A stretch of 64,000 nt of DNA from Formicarius rufipectus (taxonomy: Eukaryota; Chordata; Aves; Passeriformes; Formicariidae), in the NCBI GenBank assembly GCA_013399695.1, contig VXAU01001352.1:1170799-1234798 (forward strand), given 5' to 3'. The position numbers and the translations under genes were made by a program. How positions within the stretch are numbered: the first letter of the stretch is position 1; each line of letters starts with the position of its first letter. The notes beneath the pieces were generated by a model. That model did no database searches. It saw nothing but the letters and a program-made list of their open reading frames with translations, and was not told the origin of the DNA. Shown in pieces: positions 48,517 through 60,024 of this stretch.

Positions 48517-48521
48517 ATGAG
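48517..48521 (+). repeat. Target-site duplication, left
   Basis: ATGAG matches 49596-49600 exactly. With one mismatch the repeat extends to 6 bp (AATGAG versus GATGAG). Confidence 0.75.
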
Positions 48522-49595
48522 TTTGGTGGGTTGACCTTGGATGGGTGCCAGGTGCTCACCAAAGTCTTTCTGCCACTCCTCAGCTCTCTCAGAGGAGGGA
48601 AAATATAAGGAAAGTTATGAATCTTATCATGGGTCAAGATAAGAACAGGGCAAAACAGATTCAACTGGGGGGAAATGAGTGAAATTTATTAAATTTATTG
48701 CCAACCAAAATCCGAGTAGGGTAAGGAGAAACAAATCTTAAAATCACTTCTGCTCACCCCTCCCTTCTTTCTGGGATCAACTTCACTACTGATTTCACTC
48801 CCTGCTCCCTGCCAGCAGCACAGGGGATGGGGAATTGGGGCTGCATTCAGTTCATCACACATTTTCTCTGCTGCTCTTTCCTCCTCACTCACTCCCCTGC
48901 TCCAGCAAGGGATCCCTCTCACTGGAGAACCCTCCATGAACTTCAGCCCAAGTCCTGCCCACGTGCTGCTGTGTTCTCCTCATCTGCTCCAGCATAGGTC
49001 CTGTCCATGGGGTCACGAGTCCTGCCAGCAAACCTGCTTTAGCACAGGCTTCCCTCAGCATCACAACCCCCTTCAGGCATCCGTCTGCTCCAGTGTGAAG
49101 TTCTCCAGGTGGATATCTGCTCCAGTGTGAGGTCCTCCAGGTGGATATCTGCTCCAGTGTGAAGTTCTCCAGGTGGATATCTGCTCCAGTGTGAGGTCCT
49201 CCAGGTGGATATCTGCTCCACTGTGCACCTCCATGGGTTTTGGGGGACAGCTGCCTCACCATGGGCTGCAGGGGAATCTCTGCTGTGGTGCCTGGAGCAC
49301 CTTCCCATCCTCCTTCCTCACTGCAGCTGGTGTCTGCAGAGCAGTTCCTCTCACATGTCCTCATTCCTCTTCTCCAGGTGCTGTTCCACAGCAGTACTTT
49401 TTCCCTTCTCAAATATGTTGTCCCAACAGCTCTGCCACTGTTGCTGGTGGGCTCAGCCTGGGCCAGTGGCAGGTCCACCTCACAGCTGGCTGGCATTGGC
49501 CCTGTGGGAAATGGGTGGATCTTCTGGCAGCTCCTCACTGAAGCCACCCCTGTTGCCCTCCTGCTACCAAGCCCTGGCCACCCAAACCCAGTACG
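48522..49595 (-). mobile_element. Solo LTR of an avian endogenous retrovirus
   Basis: The 1074-bp element is flanked by a 5-bp direct repeat, ATGAG (48517-48521 and 49596-49600). On the minus strand it begins CGTACTGGGTTTGG and ends AAGGTCAACCCACCAAA, so the canonical TGT...ACA ends have drifted by one or two bases. AATAAA is present on the minus strand at 48694-48699 and 48685-48690. Blocks such as AAATATGTTGTCCCAACAG, GTCCTGCCAGCAAACCTGCT and GCCTCACCATGGGCTGCAGG match a widespread bird LTR type I know from other avian genomes. No internal retroviral sequence is attached, so this is a solo LTR left by recombination. The exact family (ERVK or ERVL) is not certain from sequence alone. The 242-codon frame inside it is not a gene. 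Confidence 0.85.
49085..49212. repeat. 32-bp minisatellite inside the LTR (64-bp dimer repeated twice)
   Basis: Four units of 32 bp start at 49085, 49117, 49149 and 49181, with a fifth partial start at 49213. Units 1 and 3 are identical (they contain GAAGTTCTCC) and units 2 and 4 are identical (GAGGTCCTCC), so the block is a 64-bp dimer tandemly duplicated once. It explains the repeated GADIHLE and WSRYPPG strings in the minus-strand frame. Confidence 0.95.
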
Positions 49596-49600
49596 ATGAG
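49596..49600 (+). repeat. Target-site duplication, right
   Basis: ATGAG pairs with 48517-48521 around the solo LTR. Confidence 0.75.
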
Positions 49601-51372
49601 CCATGAGCAACATCAGCCGTGTTTGTGACCCTGATTCATGTATTTTAACAACTTCAGCAGCAGTGACAATATTTAATTATGTTTATATGAAAATCAGGCC
49701 TTCTTAATTCAGTGAGATTTGAAGCTCACTGAGGAGGCACAGCAGAAGATGAAAATAATGTTTGTTGGGTTAAAATCTTGATGCAAAAACTGCCTGGGAA
49801 ATCATCATTTGAAAGAAACCAACAAGGTCCTCTGTCAAATTTGGTGTTTCTATCAATTATCAGCAGTAAAATTTGTAGATGATGTAAAGTTGGGAAGGGC
49901 AGAGAGCCTAAAGGGGTGAATTTAATTTCAGAAAAGTGAAAGGCTGTTGTGGTGTTTGTTGTAGCTCACAAGCTGACCGTGACTCAAATACACATTGCTG
50001 TTGGGAGGGCAGAAGCCAAAGTGTATGAGGACACTTTAGGGGAAGGTTGTCTTGGAAAAGGTATTGGCAAGACTCAAACTGGAGGATGGTTTTGGAGTCT
50101 GCCTTCCCAGAATGGGGGATTCCACCAGACAGGATCCTGTAGGCAACAGTCAGATGACTAAAGACATTCTCACTATTGTCTTAATTTGGCCCTGTTTCAT
50201 CTAAAGTAGACAAGACTGATTAAGGATATGATGAAAGTCTCCAAATATTTGGAAGACTGCTGCGAACTGCAAAGAATTTTCTTTTTTAATATGCCCACAT
50301 AAGGAGAAATAATGAGCTTATGTTACACAGATGAGATGTTAGGGAAACTTTTATAGCAGTAAGGATACCAGTGATTTTCTGTGCACTGGTGGAAAATTTC
50401 CATTGTCCATAGGCACTTTGGATGAGCTTTCACAGATCTGTTGGATGAACATCTGCCAATAAAGGCTAAGTATTGACTCCTGGAGTTACTGTGGTTTCAT
50501 GGATTTACTGTGGGTGAGCCCTGACAACTGGGAAGTAGATTATTTCTCTATCATCAGACTAAAAGCTTTAAAAGCAAGCTAACAAAAGACCAAAACACTT
50601 ATCAATGAGGAGTCCAAAAGGGGACACCTGTAAAGACAGAAAAGAGAAGTACTAAGATTTAGTTAGAGTGGTATCAGTCATTGTGTTGTGTTATAATAGG
50701 ACAGTAACTTGTGGGGAACAAAGGTAAAGGTTTTATGTTGCAGGAGCACCCTTGACCCCCTTTCTTGTAGGAATAATACCAAGATATTGGAAAGAGCTGA
50801 TTGTGCCTCCAGAAGATTAAAACTTAGATGAATGACAAGAAGCAACATGTGGATGAAGCAAATTGGTAGAACAGGGTAGTGGGAGGATGAGCTCATTTAC
50901 ACAATAGCTATCGCCCAAGGCATCTCTCTTCTTGGCAGTGTTTGTAGGCCTTGTGGCAGAAACAAACCTTCAGGTAGGATGAAATCCAAAGTAAATAGCT
51001 CTTTATTTTGAGTTAAACATACTCTAGTTTTATTAAATGTTTAGGGAAAATTCAGGGAATTTTAGAGGGACAGGTGAAGGATCAAAGGTACCCGGATGAG
51101 TTCCTGCAGGAACATGTTTCTGCTGCAGGAAAGGAAGTAAGGGGTGGGAAGGGAATTCCTCCTTGTGCTGGCTGTGGTGGCAGTGCCCTTGTGTTGGTCA
51201 GCAGGGGGCTTGGATGTGCCCACAGAGTGTGTGTGCCCCTCGAGCATCCTGTTTGTTTAGAGATGAGGGCTTGGGTGTCAGCTCGTTAAGGTTAATGCTC
51301 CCCCTTTCTCATGCACAGTTAAAGAATCCAATGGCTCCAGAACCCCTGGGTTTCCAAGCTGATTCTTGCTGA

Positions 51373-51400
51373 GTCCAAGTCCAACCAAGTCCAAGTCCAG
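51373..51400. repeat. Short (AGTCCA)n tandem
   Basis: GAGTCCAAGTCCAA, then CCAAGTCCAAGTCCAG. Four to five imperfect six-base units. Confidence 0.85.
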
Positions 51401-54400
51401 TTTGCTGTAGCTTTTATTTGGGGTCTTTTTGTTTGTTTATTTGATTGGTTTCCCCCATCTTTTTTAAAATAAAGTTTATTTACTTGCTGGAGAAAGACTT
51501 TGAGGATTGGTGAATTTCCTGTTTTGAAATTAAGTGCTGGTCATTTTTGTCAGTAAAACGATGAAAATCCATATCTAAGGATTACATAACAAACATTAAT
51601 TTGGTGAAACATTTCAGGAATATATGTGGGGAACTGTATTATTCTTTCCACTTTTAGATTTTGCTTTATTTGCATTTCATTTTATTTATGTTGTTCTTTG
51701 GACTATTTAAAAATGCTTGGGAGTTAAACATGACAGGTTGTATGTGTGCATTGGAATATGATTTACCACGTTTTTCCCATGCCATGAGTATATGAATTCC
51801 TGCTTACATAAGAAAATATTTGAACATAAAAAGCAATAATTTGGAATCAGATTGTGCAGGATGAATCATGAGACAAAATCTCCTTAGAGATCCAAAAACA
51901 TATTCTGGCATTCCTGCCAGAGTGTTTTCATAAAACATTTTTTTCTCTAAAGGAATTTCTCTGAAAGTAATAAGTAAAAATAATAACAATATAAGGCAAC
52001 CAGAAGTTTCAACTTGATTTTGCAAAATGTATATGTTATCTGAAAAGAATAAATCTGTGTTTACCTTTGCCCTGATACAGATTGCTCTCCCAAGGCCCCT
52101 TCTGCTCCACAGTTAAAGAAAAAGCTCCTGTTTTAGAGCCTCACTTCTTTTGTTGATCTGCTATAAATAGAATTATTGGATAGTGGAGTAAAATAATCTA
52201 CAGTCTTCATGCTGATTTTTTTCTTTCTTTCAAAGCCAAAGCTATTCAAATTCCCAGGTCCCTTATGGGATGTTAGTGTGAACATCACGGGCTGCAAGTG
52301 ACCAGCTTGTTTTCCCTCTTGTGTTGTGCTCCTGTGCTGAAAGCATCAGCCTGTCTTCACCTGTCAGCCCCTTTCAGTGGGAAATGCTGCCTGAAGTTTC
52401 CCCTCTTGGGTCAGTTCCACCAGGAGCACAGGGGAGGGACAGGACAGTGAGTCTGTCCTGTGCCTGCAGGAAAACACTGTAGAAGAACCTCCAAAAGTCC
52501 CTGATGGGGCTTCTGCTCAAACTGCAATGTGTGGCCATTTTTCTGAGAAATAGAAATGCTTTTTTCTTTTCCTATCCCTTCAGTGCGAGGACAGGGATGT
52601 CACATTTAAAATGTGGTTTATGCAAAGTACACAAAAAAGGGCCGCTGCTTTAAAAATTGTGCAGCATTGAAATATAAGGTAGTATGTCTGTGGCAGCTTT
52701 GAGTTGATAGAAACATGACAGAAACTCTAAAACTTCATGGGATTTGCCTTTGAAGTTACCCAAAAGGGAGCTCCCTGCAGCTGGAAATACACTATGGCCC
52801 CAGTTTACGTATTAGACTTGACAAATCTTCAAGTTAAAAAAATAAAAATTTGAAAAAATTTGTCAGAACATTCAATTTCACATTTTAGAAAGTTTTGTTA
52901 ACTTGAAGTGATTATGCATTTGACAACTTTGGAGAATTCCTATTTTGAAAGACAAAATCATCTCAAAGTTGAGTATTTGTTTTTAAAAATTGATAATGTT
53001 CAGGTAGTCCCAGTTAGGACACACAGGCTCTTTTCTGGTGGGAAAAGTTTAATACTTCAATTTTTTCAGTGCTCCTTTTTGAGATCATAAACATTCTAGA
53101 AACACAGGAAATCTGTTTTCCACTCCTACATGCAGAGGCACAAACCTGTGGCCCTACAGCACATTATTTATTGGAAAAAAACCAAAAAGACACTATATTA
53201 GTGCAGTATTGTTTTACCAATGTATGTGCAAATAGCTCATATTAGGGATATTAGGGAGTTAACTGTTAGTATGTAAGAGCTATGAGCTAAGAAAAAACTC
53301 CTTTCCTCTTAGCAAACATGCTGGGTTGTCAACTTAAATGGCAGCCCCTGTCATTCACCTGTCTATAGGGGTGCTACATATGGAGCCCATTAGGAAGTTC
53401 CTAAACAGAAGTTTGCCCAAAGGTCCTTTTGCTCCTCTTGCGGGGTTTGTCTGTGTAGGGACCTTTTAGGGGGTGGTGGTGTTGTGCCCTAAACATGTTG
53501 ATCTTCAGTTCTTTTATTTTAATTGTCCTGTCCCATGAACACATATCCCAGTGTATTTCCCCCAAAGAACTTTTGGATCCACTGGTTTACTTCACACAAG
53601 TTTAATAGAGGGTAAGTTTAATAACAGAGCAGAGACCCAGTCGATAGCCCCACTCAGGAAAGGGCACGGGTATGAGCTTTTCCGTAGTACACATCAGAAA
53701 ATTCACAGGGTGCAGAAGCCACCAGAACCACTGAAACTGCAGGGAAATGAAGGAATTGGATTTTACATCTTCCCATTCAGTTATATGAACTTCCCACAAG
53801 AAAGAAATGTGTAGGAAACAAGACTTCATTTTCTCTACTGCTCACAAGCAAATTGTTTCAACACTTTCTTCTTCTCTTCCCCCCAACCCCGTCACCACTC
53901 AGATCTCCTGTAAGTATAAAAGCAACCCTGTTCCAAAGCAAAATCCCTCTGAGTGACCTGGAAAGAGCAGGAATGCCACAGAGGGAGTGCAGTGGAAAGA
54001 GTGATGTAGCAAAGTGCTGTGTGGTGGGAAGGTGGCTGCTTGGAGAGCACTGAGAGGGGCTGAGAGTCATTCATTCAGCAGTGCAGACTGCCCTGGGACA
54101 CCGAGTTGGCTCCCAGAGCCCTCGTGCCAGCAGGCAGCCTAGGACTGCATCAGCAGCCTGGGAATGGCTGTATCCACTTTTATGTCCATTTTCTTCATTT
54201 GAGAGATTGTATTATGAAGCCAGAGGGAGTGCTTCAGGCAGAATATATAAATTAACTGGTTACTGAACTGTGTAGGAGGGACTGAAGTGCTGCAGGGGAA
54301 GCTTACTACAAAACCTCCGTCTGTGCGCTGCAGAAAGGCGTTCGAGCTGCCCAGGTCAAACCTCACACAAACCTCTTTGCAGCAGACGAAGGCGGTGGCC

Positions 54401-55661
54401 TAGAACAGCTCTGGAGGTTGAGCTGCTGAAAATAGAATCTTGGCTTGCCACACTGCTTTTCAACAATTGTGTTAATGTAAGATTTCCAGCTGACACGGGT
54501 GCAAGATTCAGGATGTAAATCCAAAAACACTCTCAAACTATCCCAGGGTCTGGAAGTGGAGTTTGGCTGCAAGGCCAGTGTAAAAAAGCAAGTTTGTAGA
54601 ACTCAAATCCTGTTCAAGCTATCAAGTGTCCTACAAAATTTAGAGGTATTGGATCAAACATTCTGGTTATGGCCCATCTATGTTTTTTACCATATATTCT
54701 AAACTTCTAATTCCCCCTTCTCTCCTACTTTTCTTTCTTGACTGTGTTTTCTTTCTTATTCTTGTCTGTTTAAAAATGTCAGTCAGGGTTTTACCAGGGA
54801 CCTTATTACTTTGAAATACTCTTAGTTTTGTCATCTGCTCCTCTTTCTCCTCCCCCACCCCCTCCACCCCTCACGTCCCCTATAATTTGTTCAACAAATT
54901 TATTTTGTTCCTCAATTGCTGCTTCAAGGAATAGGCAGCAGTAGCTTTCAGTCACCTGTACAGTCCATTACACTATCTGCTCATAAAATACTGTTTGTGC
55001 TCTACACTACCAAGAATGTGTGCTTTTTAATTTCAAAATATCTAAATTTATACATGTTGCAGTTGGAGTCATCTTGGACTGTTTCTCCTGAGAATTTTTT
55101 AGCTCCAAACACAATATAGATGGATGATGACAAAAATGTTATGAAGTACAATCCGTGGCAAGTGGGATTTCCAACAGTACACAGCAGCTCACCTTTGTGT
55201 GTAGAATGTGTGTTTGTAATGAAGCCTAGTTCATTAATTGATGATTTTACTACCTGCAAAAGCCATGAATCACCTCAGCAGAGCTTAGAAACATACTAGT
55301 CTGTTTAACCCAGTACATAATTTTTAGCAGCAGACTGAGCAGTGTGAAGACACAGGTCAATAAGAAGGTCAGATGACACTTTGCTGTAGCTTTTACACAA
55401 TGGCTCTGAATACAAAAAGCAGTACAGAACATGCATAGTGTTTATCTATAGGTAACAAATGATTTATCTGAACAACCCCAGCTTCATTGACACAGCCGTA
55501 GCAATAAAGAAGTAAAACCCATCTGAGGCTGCTTTATTTAGCCATACAACAATAACAAATTCAATATTAATGTAACAAATGTTTATCTGTATATGGAATT
55601 GACTCTTTCCCCGGGCAGTGGGAAAAACACCTAGAGTACTTTTTATCAAGATGTTGAGATA

Positions 55662-55682
55662 GACTTATTTATTTATTTATTA
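55662..55682. repeat. (TTTA)n microsatellite
   Basis: About four TTTA units. It ends about 20 bp before the truncated 5' end of the CR1 copy. Confidence 0.8.
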
Positions 55683-55704
55683 AAATTTAAATGCACCATT
55701 ATCA

Positions 55705-56872
55705 AACCTGATTTTCTTTTATGACAAGACAACCCACCTGGCTGATCAGGGGAAGCCAGTTGCTGTAAGCTCTTTGTATCTCAGGAAAGCTTTTGATCCT
55801 GTCTCTCCCAGGACCCTTCTGGACAAGCTGTCCATCCCACAGCTGGATAAACACACCATGTGGTGGGGACCAATTGGCTCATGGGTTGGGCACAGAGGGT
55901 GACAGTGACAGGGCTGACATCAGACTGGTGACCTGTCCCTAGCGGGTTCCACAGGGCTCCATCCTTGGCCCTGTGCTCTTCAACAGCTTCATCAGTGACC
56001 TGGACACAGCATTGGTAGGGACACTGAGCAAGTTTGGTGATGAACCCGAACTGGGAGGAGCTGTTGAGTCTCTGGAAGGCAGGGAGGCCCTGCAGAGAGA
56101 CCTGGACAGATCAGAGGGCTGGGAATCACCAACCATGGGAAGTTCAACAAGGGGAAGTGCTGGATTGTGCCCCTGGGATGGGGCAACACCAGATGGACAG
56201 ACAGACTGGGGAATGAGAGGCTGGAAAGCAGTGCCATGTAAAGGGACCAGAGGGTACTGGTTGGTGGCCAGTTGGGCACCAGTCAGTGCCTTGGAACCAG
56301 GAGGGACATCCCTGTCCTGGGGGGCATCAAGGGAGGGAGGGGATTGTCCCGCTCTGCTCTGCACTGGGGGGACCCCACCTGCAACATTGGGGCAGTTTGG
56401 GGGGCACAGTATGAGAAAGATACTGAGCCATTGGAGAGTGTCTAGAGGAGGGCAGTGAGGATGGTTCAGGGTCTGGAGGGGAAGGTGTGAGGACACTGAG
56501 GGCACTTGGTGAGTTCAGCTGGAGGAGAGGAGACTGAGGGGACACCTCATTGCAGGAACAACTCCCTTAGGAGGGGCAGAGGAGGGGCAGGCACTGATCT
56601 CTGCTCTGTGTGACCAGGGCATTGCTGCAGTCGTGTCAGGGCAGGTTTAGATTGGATATTAGAAAAAGCTCTTCCTCCAGAGGGTGGTGGGTACTGCCCA
56701 GGCTCCCCAGGGCAGTGGGCAGAGCAGCAGGGCTGGCAGAGCTCCAGGGGTGTTGGGATGATGCTCTGGGGCACAGGGGGTGACTCCTGGGGATGGGGCT
56801 GTGCAGGGCTGAGAGTTGGACTCAGTGATCCTTGTTGGTCCCTTCCAACTCTGTGATTCTTTGATCTTTGAT
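55705..56872 (+). mobile_element. CR1 LINE fragment with reverse-transcriptase remnant, plus strand
   Basis: The 5' part translates in pieces to the CR1 ORF2 reverse transcriptase. HLADQGKPVAV and LRKAFDPVS (55730-55805) correspond to the region around motif A, where the catalytic Asp of the LD-SKAFD box appears replaced. RVPQGSILGPVLFNSFISDL (about 55942-56000) is the VPQGS-LGP-LF box. SKFGDEPEL (56030-56050) stands where the FADD catalytic box belongs, so the active site is destroyed. Then follow EGREALQRDLD and frameshifted sequence. The 3' end is intact: CTTGTTGGTCCCTTCCAACT and a short GATTCTTTGATCTTTGAT tail (to about 56872). 5'-truncated, dead copy. Confidence 0.92.
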
Positions 56873-59102
56873 GGTGGATGCTAGAAAAAGTTGAAAGTGT
56901 GTTCTTTGTAACAAATAAAGTGGGGACTGTTAAAAGAAATGAAAAAAATATTAAAAAAAATCAGAGGAGGTGAAGAAATTAGGAAAGTTTTGTGGTCTTA
57001 GTATCATTTTTCTTTTTAACTTGCAATAACAAAACCAGTGCAGGGCCTCATTAACCGTAGATATTTTGATTGTGCTTGAACAGTTCTTAGCACAGTCATT
57101 GAAATTTGCTTGGGGTCTTCCAAGTTCAGCAGCATAAAGTATGGGTAAAAACCTTTCCTCTGCTTTCAGAGGATATTAGTGGGTTTGTATATTCAATTAC
57201 TCAAGTGGTAGGAAGTTCCATTCTGTAAGGCTGTCAGCATGAACTTGGGTAAGTCCCTTATATATATATATTGATAAATCAGTCCCATGTTTCTCTTTTT
57301 CTGCAGAGTATTTGCAATATTTATGGATAGATACTATTCTTGGAGTGTCCAGTTAATCACAATTAATATTTATTGTTGTTTTTCAAGGCAATTTCCTGCA
57401 GTCAGACTATGCTTCAAGTATTGAATTGTTCACTTCCTCAAAAGTGCATTGTTAGAAAGTAATTCTCATCAGGGCATTTTCAAATTGTTTAAAGGACTCT
57501 TTCCTCACCAGCGAAGCAAAGGAAGTATTTGTGTCCTGGAAGGTGATGTGCAGGGAGGTTAAGCTAAATGTATCCATTCATTTTGGGGAAATCTGAGATG
57601 TCTAGGACCTGATTTCTTTTCCAAGTACTAGGAGTTAGCTTGTTGTATGCAACACAGGATGACTGCTCTCATACGTGACCTGCACTGGTGTAATTCAAAA
57701 ATCAGCATTAAAAGTAGGCATCCAGAAAATGAGTTAAACAGAATTTGTATCTCTCTCTGACAAGCTACGTAGAAAAGGCTTAGGTGACATTTCAAGGTCA
57801 TAATTTGACTGTCTTTTTACGGGGATCACAAAAGACATATCCTTGGAGTTATAGCACGAAAGGTTACTAAACTTCTATCTTGTCAAACACAATTTAAACA
57901 ATTTCTTTCTGTTTCCCCCTAAAAATCGCACTCTTGGAAATAGCTAAACCCTTTTTATTGAAATTAAGGATAATATATAGTGAAGGCCACAAAAGAAATC
58001 ACTAAACAGTTCAAGCCATCATAATTTGTCAGCATCAGAAGCAAAGAAAACTATTGCAATACCTGCAATAATAGACTTATCTCAGAAGTCACCTATCTCA
58101 ATAGCAATAATAAGAGTAAAAAGATCACTAAATTATACTGTGAATACATAGAGAGATGGAAGAGGTGAAACCCCTCTTTCTTTCCTGTGTATTCAGGCAG
58201 GAATGAGTAGATTGACTGCTGATACAGCTCCCACATTTTTGGTTTAGGCTTGCAAATCTTCTCCACGAGTAGATAATTGACCTGCTCACAGGGATTATTG
58301 CACTTTACACAGGACCATTTGGGGGTGGCAGGTCAGCAGGTTGATTCCTTGAAGGTTACCAAACCTAAAGGTTTGTTTGAGGTCTGAGAAGTTTGTTAGG
58401 AGAAAAACAACATGGGAAAATACCACATTTATTTGCTCTCTTTTGCTTTCATATCACATAGAATCCATTCCCAAACACAGTTGCATTCTGCTGCAAGGGT
58501 TGTCAAATAGAAACAAAATGCCAGATCCCAAACACAGCTGGATCCTTTCCTTTTCATCCCTCCCCTGGTGTGGCAGGGGCTCCCCAGGCCAGCACTTGTA
58601 CAGAGCCTGTCCTTGAGTGGAGGCACAAGAACTTGCCATGGAAAGGTGGGAAGTAAATCCATGTGAGGGCAGGAAGATTAAAATCAGGTTTATCCTCCCT
58701 TCCCTGCTCAGAAAGTTGGGGAGGCAAAAGTGATACCAACTCAGACTTGCATCTTCCACTCGCAGACTCGAAGCTCACCTGTGAAATGGACCTGATGCTG
58801 CTGAAATTCTTGGGCTTAAGCAATTTATTTGACTATGGTAGAAAACTGGAAAGGAAGACAAAGTCAGTCCTGTTGCTTGGGCTCTTATTCCAGTGGAGAA
58901 ACTGTGCTGGTTGCTGGTTTCCCCTTTCACCCCCCTTGGCAGACATTCAAACAGCAAGGACACAGTTGTGCCTGCTTTGGAAATGTTGTCCCTGTCTCTT
59001 CGTGTGTTTGCTTATAAACTTCACTGAAAACCTGCTCTCACCAATGGTTTGCCATGGAACACTGAATTTTTACTGTAAAGACAGCTTTGGAAGAAAAGTC
59101 AC

Positions 59103-59125
59103 TTTTTTTTTTTTTTTTTTTTTTT
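59103..59125. repeat. T23 homopolymer
   Basis: A pure T tract. It is not accompanied by a target-site duplication or any retrocopy, so there is no evidence that it is a poly-A tail of a retroposed gene. Confidence 0.9.
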
Positions 59126-59992
59126 CCTATGGACAAAGTAGCCTTTGGGTGGAAAAAACCGGATTTTAAAAGGCTGGGATTTGAGAACAGTGACATCTTT
59201 AGAAAGGACTGTCTAGCAACAAATTAATGTACGCTCCTAATACAAAGGGGGAAAATATATAACTAAAAAGCCATTTGAAGATAATACAGTTTGGGCTTGC
59301 TGATGAGAGAGGTGTAATAATCTAATAATCAGATTTTTAAATGTAAAATGTTAGCTTGAAGCTAGAATTGCTTTTGTTGTCTAAAGTCCTGAACTAGAAA
59401 GCACTTAACAGTATGAAGAACTTCAAGCATGTAATGTCAAGGTTCTAATTACCTCTTACAAATTAAGGGAAGTTCCTCAGGCAAATAAATTAAAAGAGAG
59501 AAAGTCCCACAAAAGGAAATAATCCTTCTTTCTTACTTTTTTTTTTTTCTTTTTGGTCTTTTAATTCCATTTCAACTTCTATGTTATCATGACTTTGTCA
59601 TTGCTAGGAATTGTGAAAGGAATTTCCTAGAAGTGTCACAAATGATGATACTGATAGGGTATTACAATTCTTGGGGGTGCTCGAATTCCTCTGGCCTCTA
59701 ATTTTTTCAAGGTGTATTTAATGTCACAGGAGGCACAGGGAGAATGTCCAGTTCCAAGTGCTGAAGAAGGACAGCACACTGGTCTGGTTTGCTCCAGGTA
59801 GCTCTAAGTGGCACCGTGTTGTCAGACAGTGACAACCCAAAACAGCACGGCTGAAAATTGCCTTGCTGCACAATCTGTTACGTGTGCCATGTGTTGCACA
59901 TCATACATAGAGGTGGGCACTTCAGACTCAGTTTGTTTTGGGGTACTAGACATCAGAGTGTTAGAACCTCACAGAAAATGGAAAGGTTGTTT

Positions 59993-60024
59993 AATTCTAT
60001 TTAATTAATTCTATTTAATTCTAT
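59993..60024. repeat. (ATTCTATTTA)n short tandem
   Basis: TTTAATTCTA, then TTTAATTAATTCTA, then TTTAATTCTATT. Three imperfect units. Confidence 0.8.

Larger units (their letters stand above)
49605..55700. other. Non-coding DNA, no gene seen
   Basis: A 6.1-kb stretch with no exon or classifiable repeat. It contains a short tandem of GTCCAA units near 51373-51398. The GC-richer patch at 53935-54160 supports only chance open frames. Confidence 0.6.

Noticed and set aside
49085..49212. Regular 32-bp repeats resembling a CRISPR array
   Set aside because: The units are contiguous with no spacers, lie within a retroviral LTR, and the genome is vertebrate.
48885..49613. 242-codon open frame, minus strand, with repeated motifs
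   Set aside because: It is LTR sequence with a 32-bp minisatellite. 32 is not a multiple of three, so the repeats are read in different frames.
59103..59125. Poly-T as the tail of a processed pseudogene
   Set aside because: No retrocopied gene sequence next to it and no flanking direct repeat.
58663..59169. 168-codon open frame, plus strand
   Set aside because: It reads through a T23 homopolymer as a phenylalanine run and has no recognisable domain.
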